DNA of 64,000 nucleotides from Tillus elongatus. Lineage: Eukaryota > Arthropoda > Insecta > Coleoptera > Cleridae. Below, piece by piece: positions 42,240-59,819 of this stretch; within the stretch, counting starts at the first letter, position 1; each line of letters opens with the position of its first letter. Under the pieces are notes generated by a model, which was not told the DNA's origin, did no database searches, and saw only the letters and a list, made by a program, of their open reading frames with translations. The translations under genes were made by a program, and so were the position numbers. The DNA lies in the NCBI GenBank assembly GCA_964006375.1, contig OZ023264.1, forward strand, positions 172,830,295 through 172,894,294, in the 5' to 3' direction.

Positions 42240-43055
42240 GAGCTCAGTTTCCCATTGACTTTGTGTACTCCATGGGCTCTGGTGCTTTACAGAGGAAGGA
42301 AATGATTAAAGACTTGGGCATTGTATTGGATAGGGAATTATCTTTTGGGGATCACATGGAGTACATAGTGTCTAAGGCATATAAAATGTTAGGATTTATT
42401 CATAGATCAACTCTGGATTTTTCATGCAATAGCTTTAGAAGGCTGTATTGTGCTCTGGTTCGCTCTTTGTTGGAATGCTCTTCTGTAGTCTGGAGCCCGA
42501 ATTACAATATTTATATCAATCAGATTGAGGCCGTACAAAATAGATTCTTAAGAATTTGTGCTTACAGAATGGGCTTGCAGAGAAATGATCTTAACCTTTC
42601 TTATTTGCGGAATCGGCTGCACTTGCAGTCACTGAGAGGTAGAAGGATTGTCAGTGATGTTTGTTTTTTGCACAAATTATTAGTGAATAAAATTGATAGT
42701 CCTTCTTTGCTTGAGTTAGTCTCTCTAAGGATTCCGAACTGCACGAGAGCGAGGGAGGTTTTTGTGGTTCCCTTCCATCGAACCAATTATGGCTTTTTCA
42801 GTCCGATGTCGAGAGTGGCGAGAACTGCAAATGAGTATTCGGAGCTCTTGGACATGTTTAATGATTCTGACCGTGTAATTAGAGGAATTTTGAGAGGTGT
42901 TATTGATTGAATTGTCATACATATGGTATACAGGTTATGTTTTGCTTTTTTTGTGTTCTCATATTGTGATTATTTAAGACTAATGTAGTTTTAGATGTTC
43001 TTATTATTATTGTAAATGGTTAATCCGTTGAATAAATAAATAAATAAATAAAACA
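42240..43055 (+). pseudogene. Second LINE family: RT C-terminal region and 3' end
   Basis: One open frame (to 42910) of about 215 residues: MIKDLGIVLDRELSFGDHM, KAYKMLGFIHR, LVRSLLECSSVVWSPN, IEAVQNRFLR and SLRGRRIVSDVCFLHKLL, the region after the RT palm in Jockey/CR1-type LINEs. It is followed by a short 3' UTR and an (AATA)n tail at about 43032-43055, typical of LINE 3' ends. The 5' end is truncated at about 42240, so RT itself is missing. The frame is open and fairly GC-rich for the window, suggesting a young insertion, but it cannot make an active enzyme. Confidence 0.8.
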
Positions 43056-43677
43056 TTTTACAACCACGTAGATATCACATAAGTGGTCCTATCTATCGAA
43101 ATTAAACTCAATCGGTTTAGTTAATATTGTTTTATAACTAAATAAAAAATAAATAATCTACGATATGACCTGAAATTACCTCTGAATGGATGACTATAAT
43201 GTTAGACAAGGTCAGACAGATAAATCAGGGTTCCCCAGCCATTGCAAAACAAAATCTCCAAATTAAGCTTTAAACAAATAGGCTACGAAAGTATGTCACA
43301 ATGAACAATCAGCGGGGTTGCCATTTGCGACAACTTTGATCTGAATTTTAAGATAGAAAAATATTAATAATTTAAAATGTCAATGAAAGTTATTTAATTT
43401 GTCTAAAAGCAATCTAGAACTACGTTTTATTATCTATAAAAACTAAGCTCCCTATTTTCACGGTATTTAAAAGCCATCTCCCTCTCCTAGTTTAATCTGA
43501 CAACACCACTATTTGTCATTTGTTTACTGATAGGAGACATGAGAGAAACGTGCGCGTTCTAAGCATAACCTCGAATCTAACAAACGTCATTGTGTGCATC
43601 AGATTCACGTTGTTAATCAATGCATGTAGGTATTGTATTACTAAACAGTAATAGTATGTATGTGTTGAAAATAGTTT
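43056..43677. other. No gene seen
   Basis: AT-rich sequence without recognisable elements. Confidence 0.5.
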
Positions 43678-44689
43678 AGGTACAGTAAGTGCGTTATGGT
43701 AGCGAATTTTCGTAAAAATATTTCAAATGGTGATCACTCAATTTCCCAGCAAACTATAATCATCAGTTTTAATACATAGTAAAACCCAAATAAAGACAGC
43801 GTGTGTAGTAAATTTTAAAAATAACTACAAATTTGTTTTAAAAAACTTTTTTGTTATTTTGTTTGCAGAAACTGGTTCGATTGCGTTGACTAAAACGAAA
43901 AATACGTGCCATAATTTGGCAGGTACATTCCTTTTGTAAATAAAAATTAAAGTTTCAGTAAATTTGCAGTTTAGCACAAGGGGGACTTTTAGCAAAACAT
44001 TTTCTGAAACATGCTTAGAACCATTTTTGGACGCACATACTACAAGAAAAATTACTTGCAAACATCCCCCAAGAGAGTTACGGGACCAGGAGTAAATAGA
44101 GGTACTGGGCGGGGAAGGAGATAAAAACGAAATGTGAGCGGAAAGTGCGAAAAAATTCATTGAGGGTGGTTGTAGGGATGCAGATGGTGGTAGAGAACCC
44201 CCGCCATGAAGCAGCGAACCAAGATTCTAAAATTATGTTCAAATTTTTCATTTGTTTAAAATATTTTTCCATAATGAATTTGTGAGTGCCTTGTTTGTCA
44301 GTCTCACATAGAGAGCTATAATATTTTATCAATAAAAAAAGCATGGCTGCAGCAACAGTAAATAAGTGCTGAAAGGGGTCTGGGTGCAGCAAGTAGAAAA
44401 TTTGGTGGAAAATTTTCGTAAAAATATTTCAAATTTGATAACTCAATTTCCCACCAATCAATCAATCTTGAGCGTTAGTAAAACGCAGTGTGGGTACTAA
44501 ATTAAAGAAAAATAACATAATGAGCTTCGCGAATAACAAATATTTTTTCTGAAAAACCCTTTTTGTTGTTTTGTTTGCAAAAACCAGTTCGATTGGGTTA
44601 ATTTAAAGAAAATCGTCCAAGCCATTATAAAGGAAAAATACCTGCTATATTTATACGATAATTTGGCAGGTACATTCCCTTTTAGTGAA
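43678..44689. repeat. Fragmented dispersed repeats plus the 19.2-kb GC-rich repeat
   Basis: Pieces of the family ('cagtaagtgcgttatggtag' at 43686, 'gtggaaaattttcg' near 44404) surround a block at 44070-44165 matching 19250-19345 (CGGGACCAGGAGT...). The minus frames at 43825-44392 are not supported. Confidence 0.5.
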
Positions 44690-46062
<1,373 letters not shown>

Positions 46063-46099
46063 AGTTTTTTTTTCTGGAAAACTTTTGTAACTTTAATAA

Positions 46100-46340
46100 A
46101 ATTTGTAACACAACTTTCTTAAAGATACTTGCAGTACTTACATAAATGTATCAAATTTTAATTACCTATTTCGATAGAAAATAGAAATTTCCTCACTCAA
46201 TTGCTTACAGGGACCTCTAAAACCCATCTCCAAGGTTCGTTCAAATTTAAAGAATTAGTTTTAATAATATATCTTACTAATAGTGTACAATTCTAGTGAA
46301 AATTCACTACAATAATGCACTTGCTGCGTCCAGAATATTT
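46100..46340. repeat. Dispersed repeat fragment, matches 39685-39925
   Basis: Same orientation and block order as 39685-39925, ending CACTTGCTGCGTCCAGA. Confidence 0.65.
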
Positions 46341-46344
46341 TATT

Positions 46345-46550
46345 ATAATAACACGAAGTGTTTATTAGACCTGCCGTGACAACGTATTACCTGGCTATGC
46401 CACCGATGGCGACACTGTCGTACATCTCACTATGTTCTACGAGACTGGCTACCTTTAACCGAACTTGCTTTTCGGTGTATTCTGGCTGTGATTTGGTATG
46501 ACGCACTGATGAGCTCTAATGAGAGCAAAACCGGTATGCGTTTTTAATTA
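46345..46550 (+). repeat. Diverged copy of the hammerhead-bearing repeat
   Basis: Reads like the minus strand of 32901-33095: 'gtgacaacgtattacctgg', 'tctacgagactggctacc' and then the ribozyme motif. Identity is clearly lower than between the two 32-33 kb units. Confidence 0.65.
46501..46541 (+). ncRNA. Hammerhead ribozyme motif (G12 changed), compensated stem I
   Basis: Stem I ACGCA/TGCGT, perfect core CTGATGA, stem II GCTCT-AATG-AGAGC, then AAAAC in place of GAAAC (G12 is A), stem III AC/GT around CG, and A17. Stem I differs in sequence from the 32.9-kb homologue but still pairs fully. The G12 change probably abolishes activity. Confidence 0.65.
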
Positions 46551-46851
46551 TAGTCTGAGTGCAACTGGCCTTATACACCAAGTATCGCTTTCTCTCTCAG
46601 ATTTTAACTTTGGACTCAGATAAGTTTTGCGAAATTTTAACATTTTGATGCAAACGATATACTGCCGCTTTATTCACCACGTCCTTTGGATCATACTAGG
46701 TATTTCTGAATTTTATTACGTGATCAGACTTATTTTTTTCTTGTCCTGTAAACCCCCAGAATCTTAGTTTTGTTCTATTTCACACAACTGGTATACTTAC
46801 CAGAACCTACTTAAAATATATAAATCACAATCAGCCTCGCTGCATCTTACA

Positions 46852-47900
<1,049 letters not shown>

Positions 47901-47913
47901 AAATTTTCTTTTT

Positions 47914-47955
47914 TAGTGAATTTTCTTTAAAAAATTCACTAATGGGGAGATCCGT

Positions 47956-48039
<84 letters not shown>

Positions 48040-49097
48040 TACCGATTACTTAAAAAATAATAGACCGATCTTGATCAAACTTAGTGAGTACCTTCCTTTT
48101 GAAAGTGGCTTGGATAAGTTCGTTATCCAGGAAAATCGGACCAGGATTTCCCGGAAAATTTTGTGTTTTCTTTCTAAAAAAATTATATTACCGGAAATAA
48201 CAAAGTGAGGGCAACCAAATTTGGTACGCGTATTTGTATTAAAAGAGTGAACCAACATTTAGGTCTCTAAATTTAACGACAAAGTTACGGGCAGCTAAAG
48301 CAACAAATTTTAGAGTTATCCTCAAAACGTCAAACTCGCAATTTAAAATATAAAAAATTGGCAATGTTTAGGGAAAGAACGCGAAACAAATACGGATTGT
48401 GAAAAGAAAATATTTCAAGAAGAGTGTTATGCGAACCCTTAAGTTTCAGATTCAACCGTCATTGCCCTTCATTTTGCTAAAATATTAACAGAAAATTGAT
48501 TTCAAATATACCCTTTCTCTGATGCTTTCGCTGTGGGTTTAGTGAAGTTTATGGTTTAACGGTCTATAATTTTCAGCTAATTTTCGTAGAACAAATTCGT
48601 TACTGCATTTTAGCATTTTTATCGAAATATGATGCATGTGTGTAAGAAAAAATCTGGACGCAGTAAGTGCGTTTTGGTAGCGAATTTTCATTAAATCCTA
48701 CAAATTTAAATAACTCAATTTGCTATTAACGTAAGTTTTGTTGGTTAGGAAACCAACATTTAACTTTATTTTCGGAAAATTTTTGTATGAACGCAGCAAG
48801 GGCGTTTTGGTTGCGAATTTTCATTAAATGTTTCAAATTTCAATAACTCAATTTGCTATTAACCATAGGTTCATTGGCTAGGAGACCAGTTTTCTCAGAA
48901 ACATTTAAAGTTTATTTTCTGAAAATTTTTGTACATTTTCAAATAATTATTTTGATAAAATATGGTACATTGTTCCTACTATATAGGTTATACCGGTAAC
49001 CAAATTGATGCATGCTCGCATTAGAGCGATATATTTGTAATTAAAAACATTTTTATGAAAATTCACTTCCATAACGCACTTGCTACGCCCAGAGTTT
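47914..49097. repeat. Full dispersed repeat unit with (TA)n and duplicated inner end
   Basis: TTAGTGAATTTTCTTTAAAA start, (TA)n at 47957-48037, inner end motif twice (48655 and about 48785), closing CCATAACGCACTTGCTACGC at about 49090. Confidence 0.75.
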
Positions 49098-49689
49098 TTA
49101 AAGTATGGTATTTGCATTTCCGCACGTTGTGAAACAATAGCGTTGTGTTCCAACTCTACATTGATTTCAGTGCTTCAGTTGCTATGAAACGTTATAATTT
49201 TTTGCTATTCAACAAAACAGTTGTGACACTGCCAGCTAATGTAAGCTGATCAATAACCTAGTCCGTAGACTTAATACGGCGCCTCGGTTTTAATGTGCTG
49301 AATTAATAAATAAGGATAATGAAAGGGAATTACAGTAGCAAGAAGCGAGATAAAAATATGTTCCGGGATATTAAAATTAATCCAAGCTAAAGCATGAAGC
49401 AGGTGTAGTAGTATGTGGAGAGGCATGAAACTATTCGTTGCAAATCTAAACATGTAATACCAGCATACTCAAGTAACACGCGAGCCACGTTATCGTGCGT
49501 TATACGCACTTTCTATAAATTATTGAAAATTAATGGGCATTGTATAGGAAGGAGTAACACGACGCCTTGTCACAATGTGAGCTGTATGATGTAGTACTCG
49601 GCTAACTAACTCACTGTACTCTATTTATGTAGGCAAGAGAAAAGTATTTCAAAGAAACTGGTCGGTGTAAAAAATCTTGGCGCAGTCTA
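49098..49689. other. No gene seen
   Basis: AT-rich sequence; short minus frames are unsupported. Confidence 0.5.
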
Positions 49690-50900
49690 AATAATAATTA
49701 TAATGGACCAGCAAGTGCATTATGGTAGTGAATTTTCATTAAAATGTTTTCATTTTAAGAAAGCAGGCATCAATTTTGGTTACCAGTTTAACCTATATAG
49801 TAAAAACAATATGTCATAAAAATAACTTTATTGTGTGAAAATGTACAAAAATTTCCAAGAGTAAACTTAAAGTGTTCCCGGAAAAACTCGTTTCTTGGTC
49901 AACCTTATAGGGTAATAGCAAATTGGGCTATTCAAACATTTGATCAAAATTCGCTACCATAACGCACTTGCTGCATCCAGAATTTCTTTTCTTACAAACA
50001 TGCATTATATTTCGATAGAAAATGCAAAAATTCAATAACATAAGGTGTGTTTGATTGAAAAAAAGAAAATTTGTATCACCAACGAGTTATGTTATTGTAG
50101 AAATATTTTTTTAAGATGTAGCTTAAGACACCCTATAATTAATATATAAACATTTTTTTCATATCTTGTATAATAACGGATATATTGAGCTTTATTGATT
50201 TTTTACGAAAATTCGACAAAAATTATATAGCATTAAACGATAAACTCTATAGCTAAGGCTACTGCCAAGCATCAGAGAAAGGGTCTATTTAAAATGAATT
50301 TTCTAGAAACATTTTAGTGAAATGAAGGTCAATGACGGTTGAAACTAAGACTTAAGGGTTTGTAAAACATCCTTCTTGAGACATTTGATTTCTATAGCCC
50401 GTATTAGATTCAAGTTATTTGCCTAAATGTTACCGAGTTTGACGTTTTAAATCGCAACTTTGACGTTTTGAGGAAAACCCCAATTTACTTTCCTTTAAAT
50501 ACCTATAACTTTTTTTTCTTTTGACCTATATAGCTAAATTTTGGTAAGTAACTTACCCATAAGGATATAAACCTGCGCACCAAATTTGGTTGCCCTTACT
50601 TTGTTAATTCCGGAGATATAATTTTTTTCGAAAGAAAACACAAAATTTTCCGGGAAAACCTGGGCCGATTTTCCTGGATAACGAACTTATATAAACTATT
50701 TGCAAAAATAATTTATTCATCAAATTTAATCATAATCGGCCGATTATTTTTTGAGTTATCGTTAACATATACAAATTGAAACTGACCCCGGATATGTGTT
50801 CTGGTGGGCCTAATTAGCGGTCATTTGAAGAAATTTTTTCAAATTTCAAAAGTAGGGATCTCCTCATTAGTGATTTTTTTTAAGAAAATTGACTAATATT
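49690..50900. repeat. Full dispersed repeat unit, forward, without microsatellite
   Basis: Inner palindromic unit (about 49705-49981), then the long arm to GATCTCCTCATTAGTGA. Where sister copies have (AT)n, this one reads only 'cgttaacatatacaaattg', so it shows the unexpanded state. Confidence 0.75.
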
Positions 50901-51090
50901 AATATGTTAATTAAACTGTGTTTATGTTACAAAAGGACTGTGGCTATATGAACTGGGTTACCAGTCCAAGGCCAAACAAACAAACAAACCAACGAAACTG
51001 TGTTTAGAAAGAAACAAATAAACAGATAATACAAAATAATGCGATAAACATTACATATATCACTTAGGAAAGATCCTGCCTGTGAATAAA

Positions 51091-52440
51091 AAGTCTGGAC
51101 GCAGCAAGTGCGTTATGGTAGCGAATTTTCGTAAAAATGCTTTTAATAGCAAATATGTCTTGTTTTTACAAGAAGGACATTTGGTTGGCAGTATAACTTA
51201 TATATTAGTAACAATCGACGGTATTTCATTAAAATAGCTTTGTTGTTTCAAAAAGTACAAACATTTTCCGAAAATAAACCTTAAAAGTTCCAGAAAAAAC
51301 TGGTCAGAGTTTCTTGGCTAACGAACCTCTTTAAGCTGTTTACACAGCTGCCAGGATATAATTATTCACAAACAGCTTTAGGACCAAAATGGAAAAAAAA
51401 ATTATGAAAATTTGCAAAAAATTCTTTTACAGAAAATCACCTTGTGTTTTACAGAAATTGCCAGAATTGTTACACCAAATTATATTTTTCACAAAAATTC
51501 AACAACTTTTCTTTTACAATAACTTATTAAACATTTATTATTAATTACCAACATATCACAAAAATCCTTCAAAAATAGATTGCACAGAAACACTAAAAAC
51601 ATTTCTGCGAAAACTTTTAAAATTCAGCCACTATTGGAGCGTGCCCATATACGGCAGCTCAATTTCAAATCTTCTAGGTTATTTGGCTTGTTAACATAGA
51701 TTTGTTATATTAAATAGGCCCATAAAAATCTAGGGACCATCGATGGGACATCAGGAGTTAGCCTGCTCTTTCAGCTAACTGCTCCATAAATTTGGTTTCC
51801 TGATCTCAAACTGTCGGCGAGATACAAATTTGTTCGTAAACTACTACGGCCATAATTAGTTTGAGAAAAATTGACATATGTCAAAAACTGTTGTTGATAG
51901 GTTCATCTAACGTAGGTTGTTTACACCTAGTACTCAAAGAGCAACCGAACCATGTGAAAAAATGTAGGTTTCTAATTAATATATGTATATATCTATTTAA
52001 TATTTAATTTTTGTTACGGTAGTAGGATAAGTTCATTAAAAAAAATTGTGGGATGCCATCACAGAAAAAAAATTCGGGCGGCAGCAAGTGCGTAATAGTA
52101 GAGAATTTTCATAAGAATTTTACAATATTATTATACGGCATATTAGTAAAGTTAATAGTTTAAACTTACACAGACCTTGAAGATCGATTTTAGAGGTCCT
52201 AGCACGCGCACGTTTGAAGATTTTTTTCGAAATTCTTACCACCGATATCTCTTTATTATCAAAAAAATCTTGCGTTCTAACTCCTTTTGCGAAAAATGCC
52301 CAAAACTCAATTTTCCCTGAAGCTAAAGAACTAAATTTTGCTATATCTGCAAATAGTGTAAGTCTCTTTAAAAGAAACTTGTATTACAATTTCATTAAAA
52401 TGATACAGGAGATTTCCAGAAGGAAACTTAATTCGTATTG
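51091..52440. repeat. Partial dispersed repeat copies
   Basis: TCTGGACGCAGCAAGTGCG at 51094 begins a diverged inner unit. A second fragment (GGCAGCAAGTGCGTAATAG) starts near 52079. Sequence between is related only in patches. The frame at 52214-52441 is unsupported. Confidence 0.5.
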
Positions 52441-52444
52441 AGAA

Positions 52445-53639
52445 AAGTAAAGTATCTGCCAAATTATAAACGTAGCATTATTATTTTCCTTATTAATCGC
52501 TATTATGATTTCGTTTTAGTCAACCTAATCAAACCGGCTTTCTCAATATCAACAATAACAAAATTATAATTTAAGACTCAAATGTGACAAACTTATTTAG
52601 GCGTTTTAAACAAAAATGAGATCTTGTTTAAAACGTATAAAATTTGTTCACTATTGTTTCTCCAAATGTCAAAATAAAACATAAAAAACATACATTCATT
52701 GAGCTGGATACGGTCGCGTAACATTCTGCTTAGGGAGCAAGCGCGATGCCCACTGCGACAGCTAGGCGCACGTCAACTAACGTTTTATTTGCGTGATACT
52801 TTAGATCGGCTTCATGCCCGGGATATTATATTCAAAGTATACGTAAAAATTGATTACAGAATTAGTAGAATTACCATTGAAACACATCCCCCGACTGTTT
52901 CGGTCTTATATGACGTATTATGTTTAAGTTTAAAGATAAAATAAACTATTTTAGAATCATATTTATAGAGACTTGGCTTGATTTTGTTTACGTCTCTGCA
53001 ATACTATGCGACAGCATAATATATCTGTGCTGCGCTAAAACTGTATTTTGGGCCGCTAATAAAGCTGCAAAAGTAGTGTGTTTTAATAATTGATTGAACC
53101 CGTCAGTTAAATAACAATCACTTGGCAAAATTTTAATTTCATGCCGTCTGTCATTTCATAATTGCGGCCTAGATTTCACGATTGGTGGTTCGGGTAGGAT
53201 GTTTTATGCCTGGTATATATTTAGTTTGGTTACCGTCGATGTATGGTTTATACCTGTTGTATGAATCAATCTACGCGTGGCAGTTAACTACTCTGTCTAT
53301 CAGGCATTGGACTTTAACCACTAAGTCGTTTCAACGCATGCGTTTGGGATTTTATATTTAATTTGGAAAAAATCAAAATATTGTGTACCAAATTACTTAA
53401 AATTCACAACATAGGTTTATTTGCACTATTTATAGCCACATGTAAAGTCTCATTCCAGTTACTCTGATACTTACAAAAATATAGCAATTTCAAAAAGTTT
53501 TCCCCGATTCTCCACCGGAAAAACTTGGGCATAAAGGCTCATTGTAAATTTTAAATTTTTTCTTTCCATGATGTAGCCTTGATAAAGGAATAAATTAAGC
53601 CGAATGCTTGCAAATTAATAAAGTTTTTTTAAGAAAATA
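52445..53639. other. No supported gene
   Basis: An 81-residue plus frame at 52699-52944 lies in less AT-rich sequence and I do not recognise it; it could be an exon or chance. Nothing else is seen. Confidence 0.4.
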
Positions 53640-53875
<236 letters not shown>

Positions 53876-54167
53876 TTTCACACAGTAATATCTTCTCGTA
53901 ACAATAGGCAACATATATAACGGCAATTTCTTAATTGTGCTTACTTAAATTCCGGAAAAGTTTAGATTACAAGCATTAAATCAAACTGAATCTTGGCATA
54001 TTTTATCTGAATTTTGATGGCAATATATGTGTAAAATGACCTACAAATAAATTAGAGAATCTCAAAGGGAAAAATTTAAATTTTCCGTGGGAAAACTTTA
54101 CTCTCAGAACTGGTTTGACCTGACCTGACCTCAACTGATCTCGGGTCAAGTTTTGACTCATTTAGAA

Positions 54168-55490
<1,323 letters not shown>

Positions 55491-55499
55491 AAAAATGAA

Positions 55500-58400
55500 A
55501 TTTTGTTCATGAAAATTCGCTCAAAACAATAGCTATCAAGATCGTGGTTGTCTCGTCCTTTATCTTTCTTTTTTTTGATATTTTTGTTAGAAAACTCTTT
55601 TAAACTAAAAGGGTAACCGTAATAGTCTAGAGTTGAAATTAAATTATAATTAAAATGTTATGTAAGACAAAATACTTCTAGTGGAATTATGCTGAAAACG
55701 TACTTACAGAGAGTTAAAGAAAATAAAATCAATTAACTCGTTATTTAAAATACGTCGCAAATAGTTACTTTAAATATTACTGACTTAACGAAATTATCCT
55801 TAAGTTAAAAATGCGTAGTTAAATCAGCAGTTTGTAGGCTAAAAAAGCAATTTCTCTTCCAAACTAAATTTCCCCTTTGAGTTGATCATTAGAGGGATAC
55901 TGTCGTAGTAAATGTTGATTATGGTAGATAAAATCTAATATGGTAAATTATTTATGTCATAAAATTTCAAGCGACCTAGTTGAGCCACAACGGGATAAAA
56001 CTTCGAGACACTTTCATGACTTACAATTCCTTAGTGTCGTCAGTTTACTTCCCACATGGTGACATTATTTCTACTTTGTACAAAGTGTCAAAAACTCTAT
56101 AACAAACTTTACACATGTAATGCATTATTATTAAATACGTCAGTTTTTCTACTTTATGGTTTGCGACAAATCAAAATGTGATGATAAAAATCTGGTAATA
56201 TTGTACGTCAACAAGCTCAAGAGTATCAATCGTCCATAAACGAAATTCCGATTTATATATATGTTATAATAACAGTTACTTTAACACATGTAACCGTCCT
56301 GGTTTAGGCAAGAAAAATGGTATGACGTCATAGAGAGTGATTGACCTCAAGTGGATCCAAATCCGGACGATAGTGAGGTCACCATCGCCTACTAGACCCT
56401 AACTTAAAAGTACCTTTCTATCAGATTTATTATTTGCAAGATAAGAGACATTTTGTAGGGCTATAAGATCTTAAGATGGTTTAATATTGAGTCAACTTTT
56501 GGGTTATTCTGCCTGAAGTCCTAAATTTGTGAGATCTTCAGGTCAGAGCCTGGTTACTTGATTTTTAGATATATAGATAATCGATATAAAGAATTATAAT
56601 TTACGTCGCCATTAAATATAAGTTATTTTAGGTAGGAATTATTGTTCAATTAAACAGACATATAGAAAAAGTAAATATATAAATTTATTGATAAAAATTG
56701 TGGCTGGAGAAAATTAATATGATACACCTGGAAAATTTCAAATAAACATTGCATTACACAAAACAAAACAAAACAAAATTAAATGTTCCAAGAAAGAAAT
56801 TAACTATTGCATATGACAGAATAAAAAGTTTATATCGTCTTTCAATCAGTTCTACTGATGCTATCGCAATTTTAATAAGATTTAGGTGGAATTCCTAGAT
56901 AGTGAACTGGACAGTTTGGTTTACTTCTTTAGAGAAAAACCCTGAATGAAGCTCAAAGATATAAAGTCAAATTTCTATTTGCTGATTACAAATTAAATAC
57001 TTGAAACATTTGCAGGTTAGGTAGTTGGTAAACAAACATTTATTAACTTGAAATTACACAGTAATATATCTGAATCTACGTTGCTAACAAAATATTAAGA
57101 AATAGGTACAAAATTACAGTTACTTTTACAGTCACCTTTAATTTAGTTGCGCTGAATGGAAGTTCATATTGCAAATTATTTCAAAATTTGGATGACGCAT
57201 AAGAAAGTTTGAAAGTCACACATTAGCGCCCGCCACAGGGTCTTAACTTCTCACCAGCCAATGTCGGGAAGTGGTGAAAGGCATTTTAACAGGTGTCGAC
57301 CAGACAAGTTGGTACGTACCATTTTAATGATAGACAGGATAGGCAAACCTCTACTTTAAACCGACAGCTGATGCAATGACGTCACCTGCAGGTGATTTAA
57401 CGGAACCTTTTATGACCAAAAATGTACCTGAAGGTATACGGAATTTGAAAGCTAATTCAATTGAGAGCTTGGAAATTTAGATAAACATTTGCGATAGCAT
57501 TAGAGACTTCACTATATCAGAGAACAAAGGGTTACCGTTTAGCTCACGTTTTTCACCAAAACGGATCAAACAAATCAAATCGAGATCAAAACACTTACAG
57601 CACCCACCGATAACTATATTATACGATATTAACGGAAAAAAGTGAGATATTACACCCTTTCAGGGTGATAAAAAGACACGATAGTTTCAACGATGTTTCT
57701 AGCAGGCCCACCTAGAACAGACTCCTCTCGAAGCAGCGTCACACCCGAAGTCTACGCCAAATTTGTCGCGCATTTTGCAACCGTTTTTCGCGATCCTTTT
57801 TTAGCTTCATGTACGTGACAAGGATATAGTGCCTAGAATTGCCTTTATATGCGGAGACGGCACGACGTTTTCAGGGTACGTGCTCCTCGTTCGGTCGGAC
57901 TCCCCTTAGTACTGCAATAATGGACGTGGTCCAACGACTTCTGCTTGACGACAAAGAGATGAGATCATCGTTACGTCAACTGCGCCTTCTAGATCTTTCT
58001 TGTTAGAGAAAACATTTCATCTCTCGATATTTGAATTTTTTACGTATACCAAAGCAGCGCAGTACGGGCCTTACGATAGTTAGATATTGGCGAACTTTCA
58101 ACAACAAATTTTGAAGTTGAAATTTGAAATGCTTTATAGAGATAAGGTTACCTGCTATCATTGTAGCTTCCTGGCGGTTTTCTATGTGTTTTTAACGTAG
58201 TAACGATGCTAAATAAAAACGTAATCGTTACGCATAGTTGAACCATTCATTCTAATTGTAAATTAAAAACTTTCAACTAGATTCAACAAAAGATTGTTTT
58301 TAATTTTCCAATTCAATCAAGGTGGACACCGCAAGCATATTTTAATCTGGCTGCCTTAGTAATATTATTGACATGAAAGTTAATTTGGCTTTATTTTTTT

Positions 58401-58515
58401 TACCTATAAGTCACAATTCTCAATCACAAGGCAAAATAACCACACTTTGAAGGCATTTTGTCCGATTATGGTAAACGAGTTTAGTTTAAATTTATTAGCA
58501 ATCATACATTTATTT
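55500..58515. other. No gene seen
   Basis: Three kilobases without a recognised gene or repeat. 57230-57420 and 57700-58010 are less AT-rich. No ORF of note on either strand. Confidence 0.5.
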
Positions 58516-58523
58516 ATTTAAAA

Positions 58524-58567
58524 TTTCCCGACGCGTTTCGACCCACTAAGAGGCCATCTTCAGGGAA
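58524..58567 (-). ncRNA. Hammerhead-ribozyme-like motif
   Basis: Minus strand: stem I TTCC/GGGA-type (about 4 pairs), perfect core CTGAAGA, one extra U, stem II GGCCT/GGGTC (with G-U pairs), GAAACGCGTC giving stem III AC/GU around GC, and C17. All conserved core bases are kept. Confidence 0.6.
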
Positions 58568-58569
58568 TA

Positions 58570-59815
58570 AATCTAGAAACATAATAAAAAAGGTCGGTCA
58601 GAAAAACATCGTTTTTCTGGTAGGCAATTGTGCAGGTTAGCGCACAATGGTGACAAGACACTCTCTACGGAAACTCCAAGGTTAAAACTCTAAGTTACAC
58701 AATAAAAAGCTAACTAACAGTTAAGCTAAATCTAAGAGACCTACAGTGAAAACATAAGCAGTTACAATGACACAAGCTAAAAAATTAAGTTAAAGCTTAA
58801 CATGCAGTGAAAAATGAATTAACTAATATATCAGAGAAAACTGACAAGCGTCGATAGCCACAAAACGAGTGGAAAAAGGTCTATTATTTAAAAAATTAAA
58901 CAATTAAAGTCTATTGGGGAAATAGAATAAGCCTAGGAGCAAAACTGACAGGGTGAACACTACAACTGGCAGGCATACATCAAGCAGAAACCCCATGAGA
59001 ACTATTAAGGTGGAGAAATTCATAAGAAATTTAATGAGAAAACAAAATGGAGACTATACTTACTTTTCAATTCTTGAAAATGGAAGTTGAAACTATACAA
59101 AAGGGTCAACAGGCAGAAAACTTCAACTATTGCCCCAGACGTTCAGCAACACCACATCTGAATTCGACATAAGTTCATCTTTAAACAACTTCTGTCGAAT
59201 TCGGATGTACAGATTATGCAAAAGAAACACACGAATGTTAAATTTACCAATGTCTGTTGACTGATTTATCTAATTTGTATAAGATGCGTTTTGACAATCA
59301 TAAGTATGGCACACCGATGAGCTCAGAATGTATAAAAATAGTGCTGTAAATTGAATCATGGCTTGCACATAGCTGTGATAATGTATTCTCTTCAGAAAGA
59401 AATTCCCATGAAATGAATTTAAGGTCCATGAATTGACCACAAAGAAAATATTTGTATTCCTATACCCATAAACTTCGGAAACGATATATTACACGAGTTT
59501 TAACGAAGAAATGATAATTTTCACCAAATCACCCCTCACTGATCCCCTACCCTCCTGAAGCGATGTCACCGAAAAACAATTCTAAGCGTTCCATTGTCGT
59601 GTGCTGCATACCAAATTTGGAGATTATATCTCAATTCTTTCTGAAGTTATTGCCCCTACTAACAGACAGACGTACAGACCAACAGACCGATAGACCGGCC
59701 GATCGACAGACAAATAAAATTCGTTCCAAAATACTGTTTTCTATATGTTATGAGATTTTCTACGCCAGTTAAGCAAAAAAAATTCGTAATTTCTTGCACC
59801 AATATTCCACATGTT
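58570..59815. other. No gene seen; one (CAGA)n-like patch
   Basis: A degenerate CAGACNGA repeat at about 59660-59712. The frame across it (59563-59772) is not a gene. Confidence 0.5.
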
Positions 59816-59819
59816 TTAA

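Noticed and set aside
52699..52944. 81-residue frame in less AT-rich sequence
   Set aside because: No family recognised and no supporting splice or neighbour evidence, so it is not called as a gene.
59563..59772. 69-residue frame with DRRTDQQTD repeats
   Set aside because: It translates a CAGACNGA low-complexity patch.
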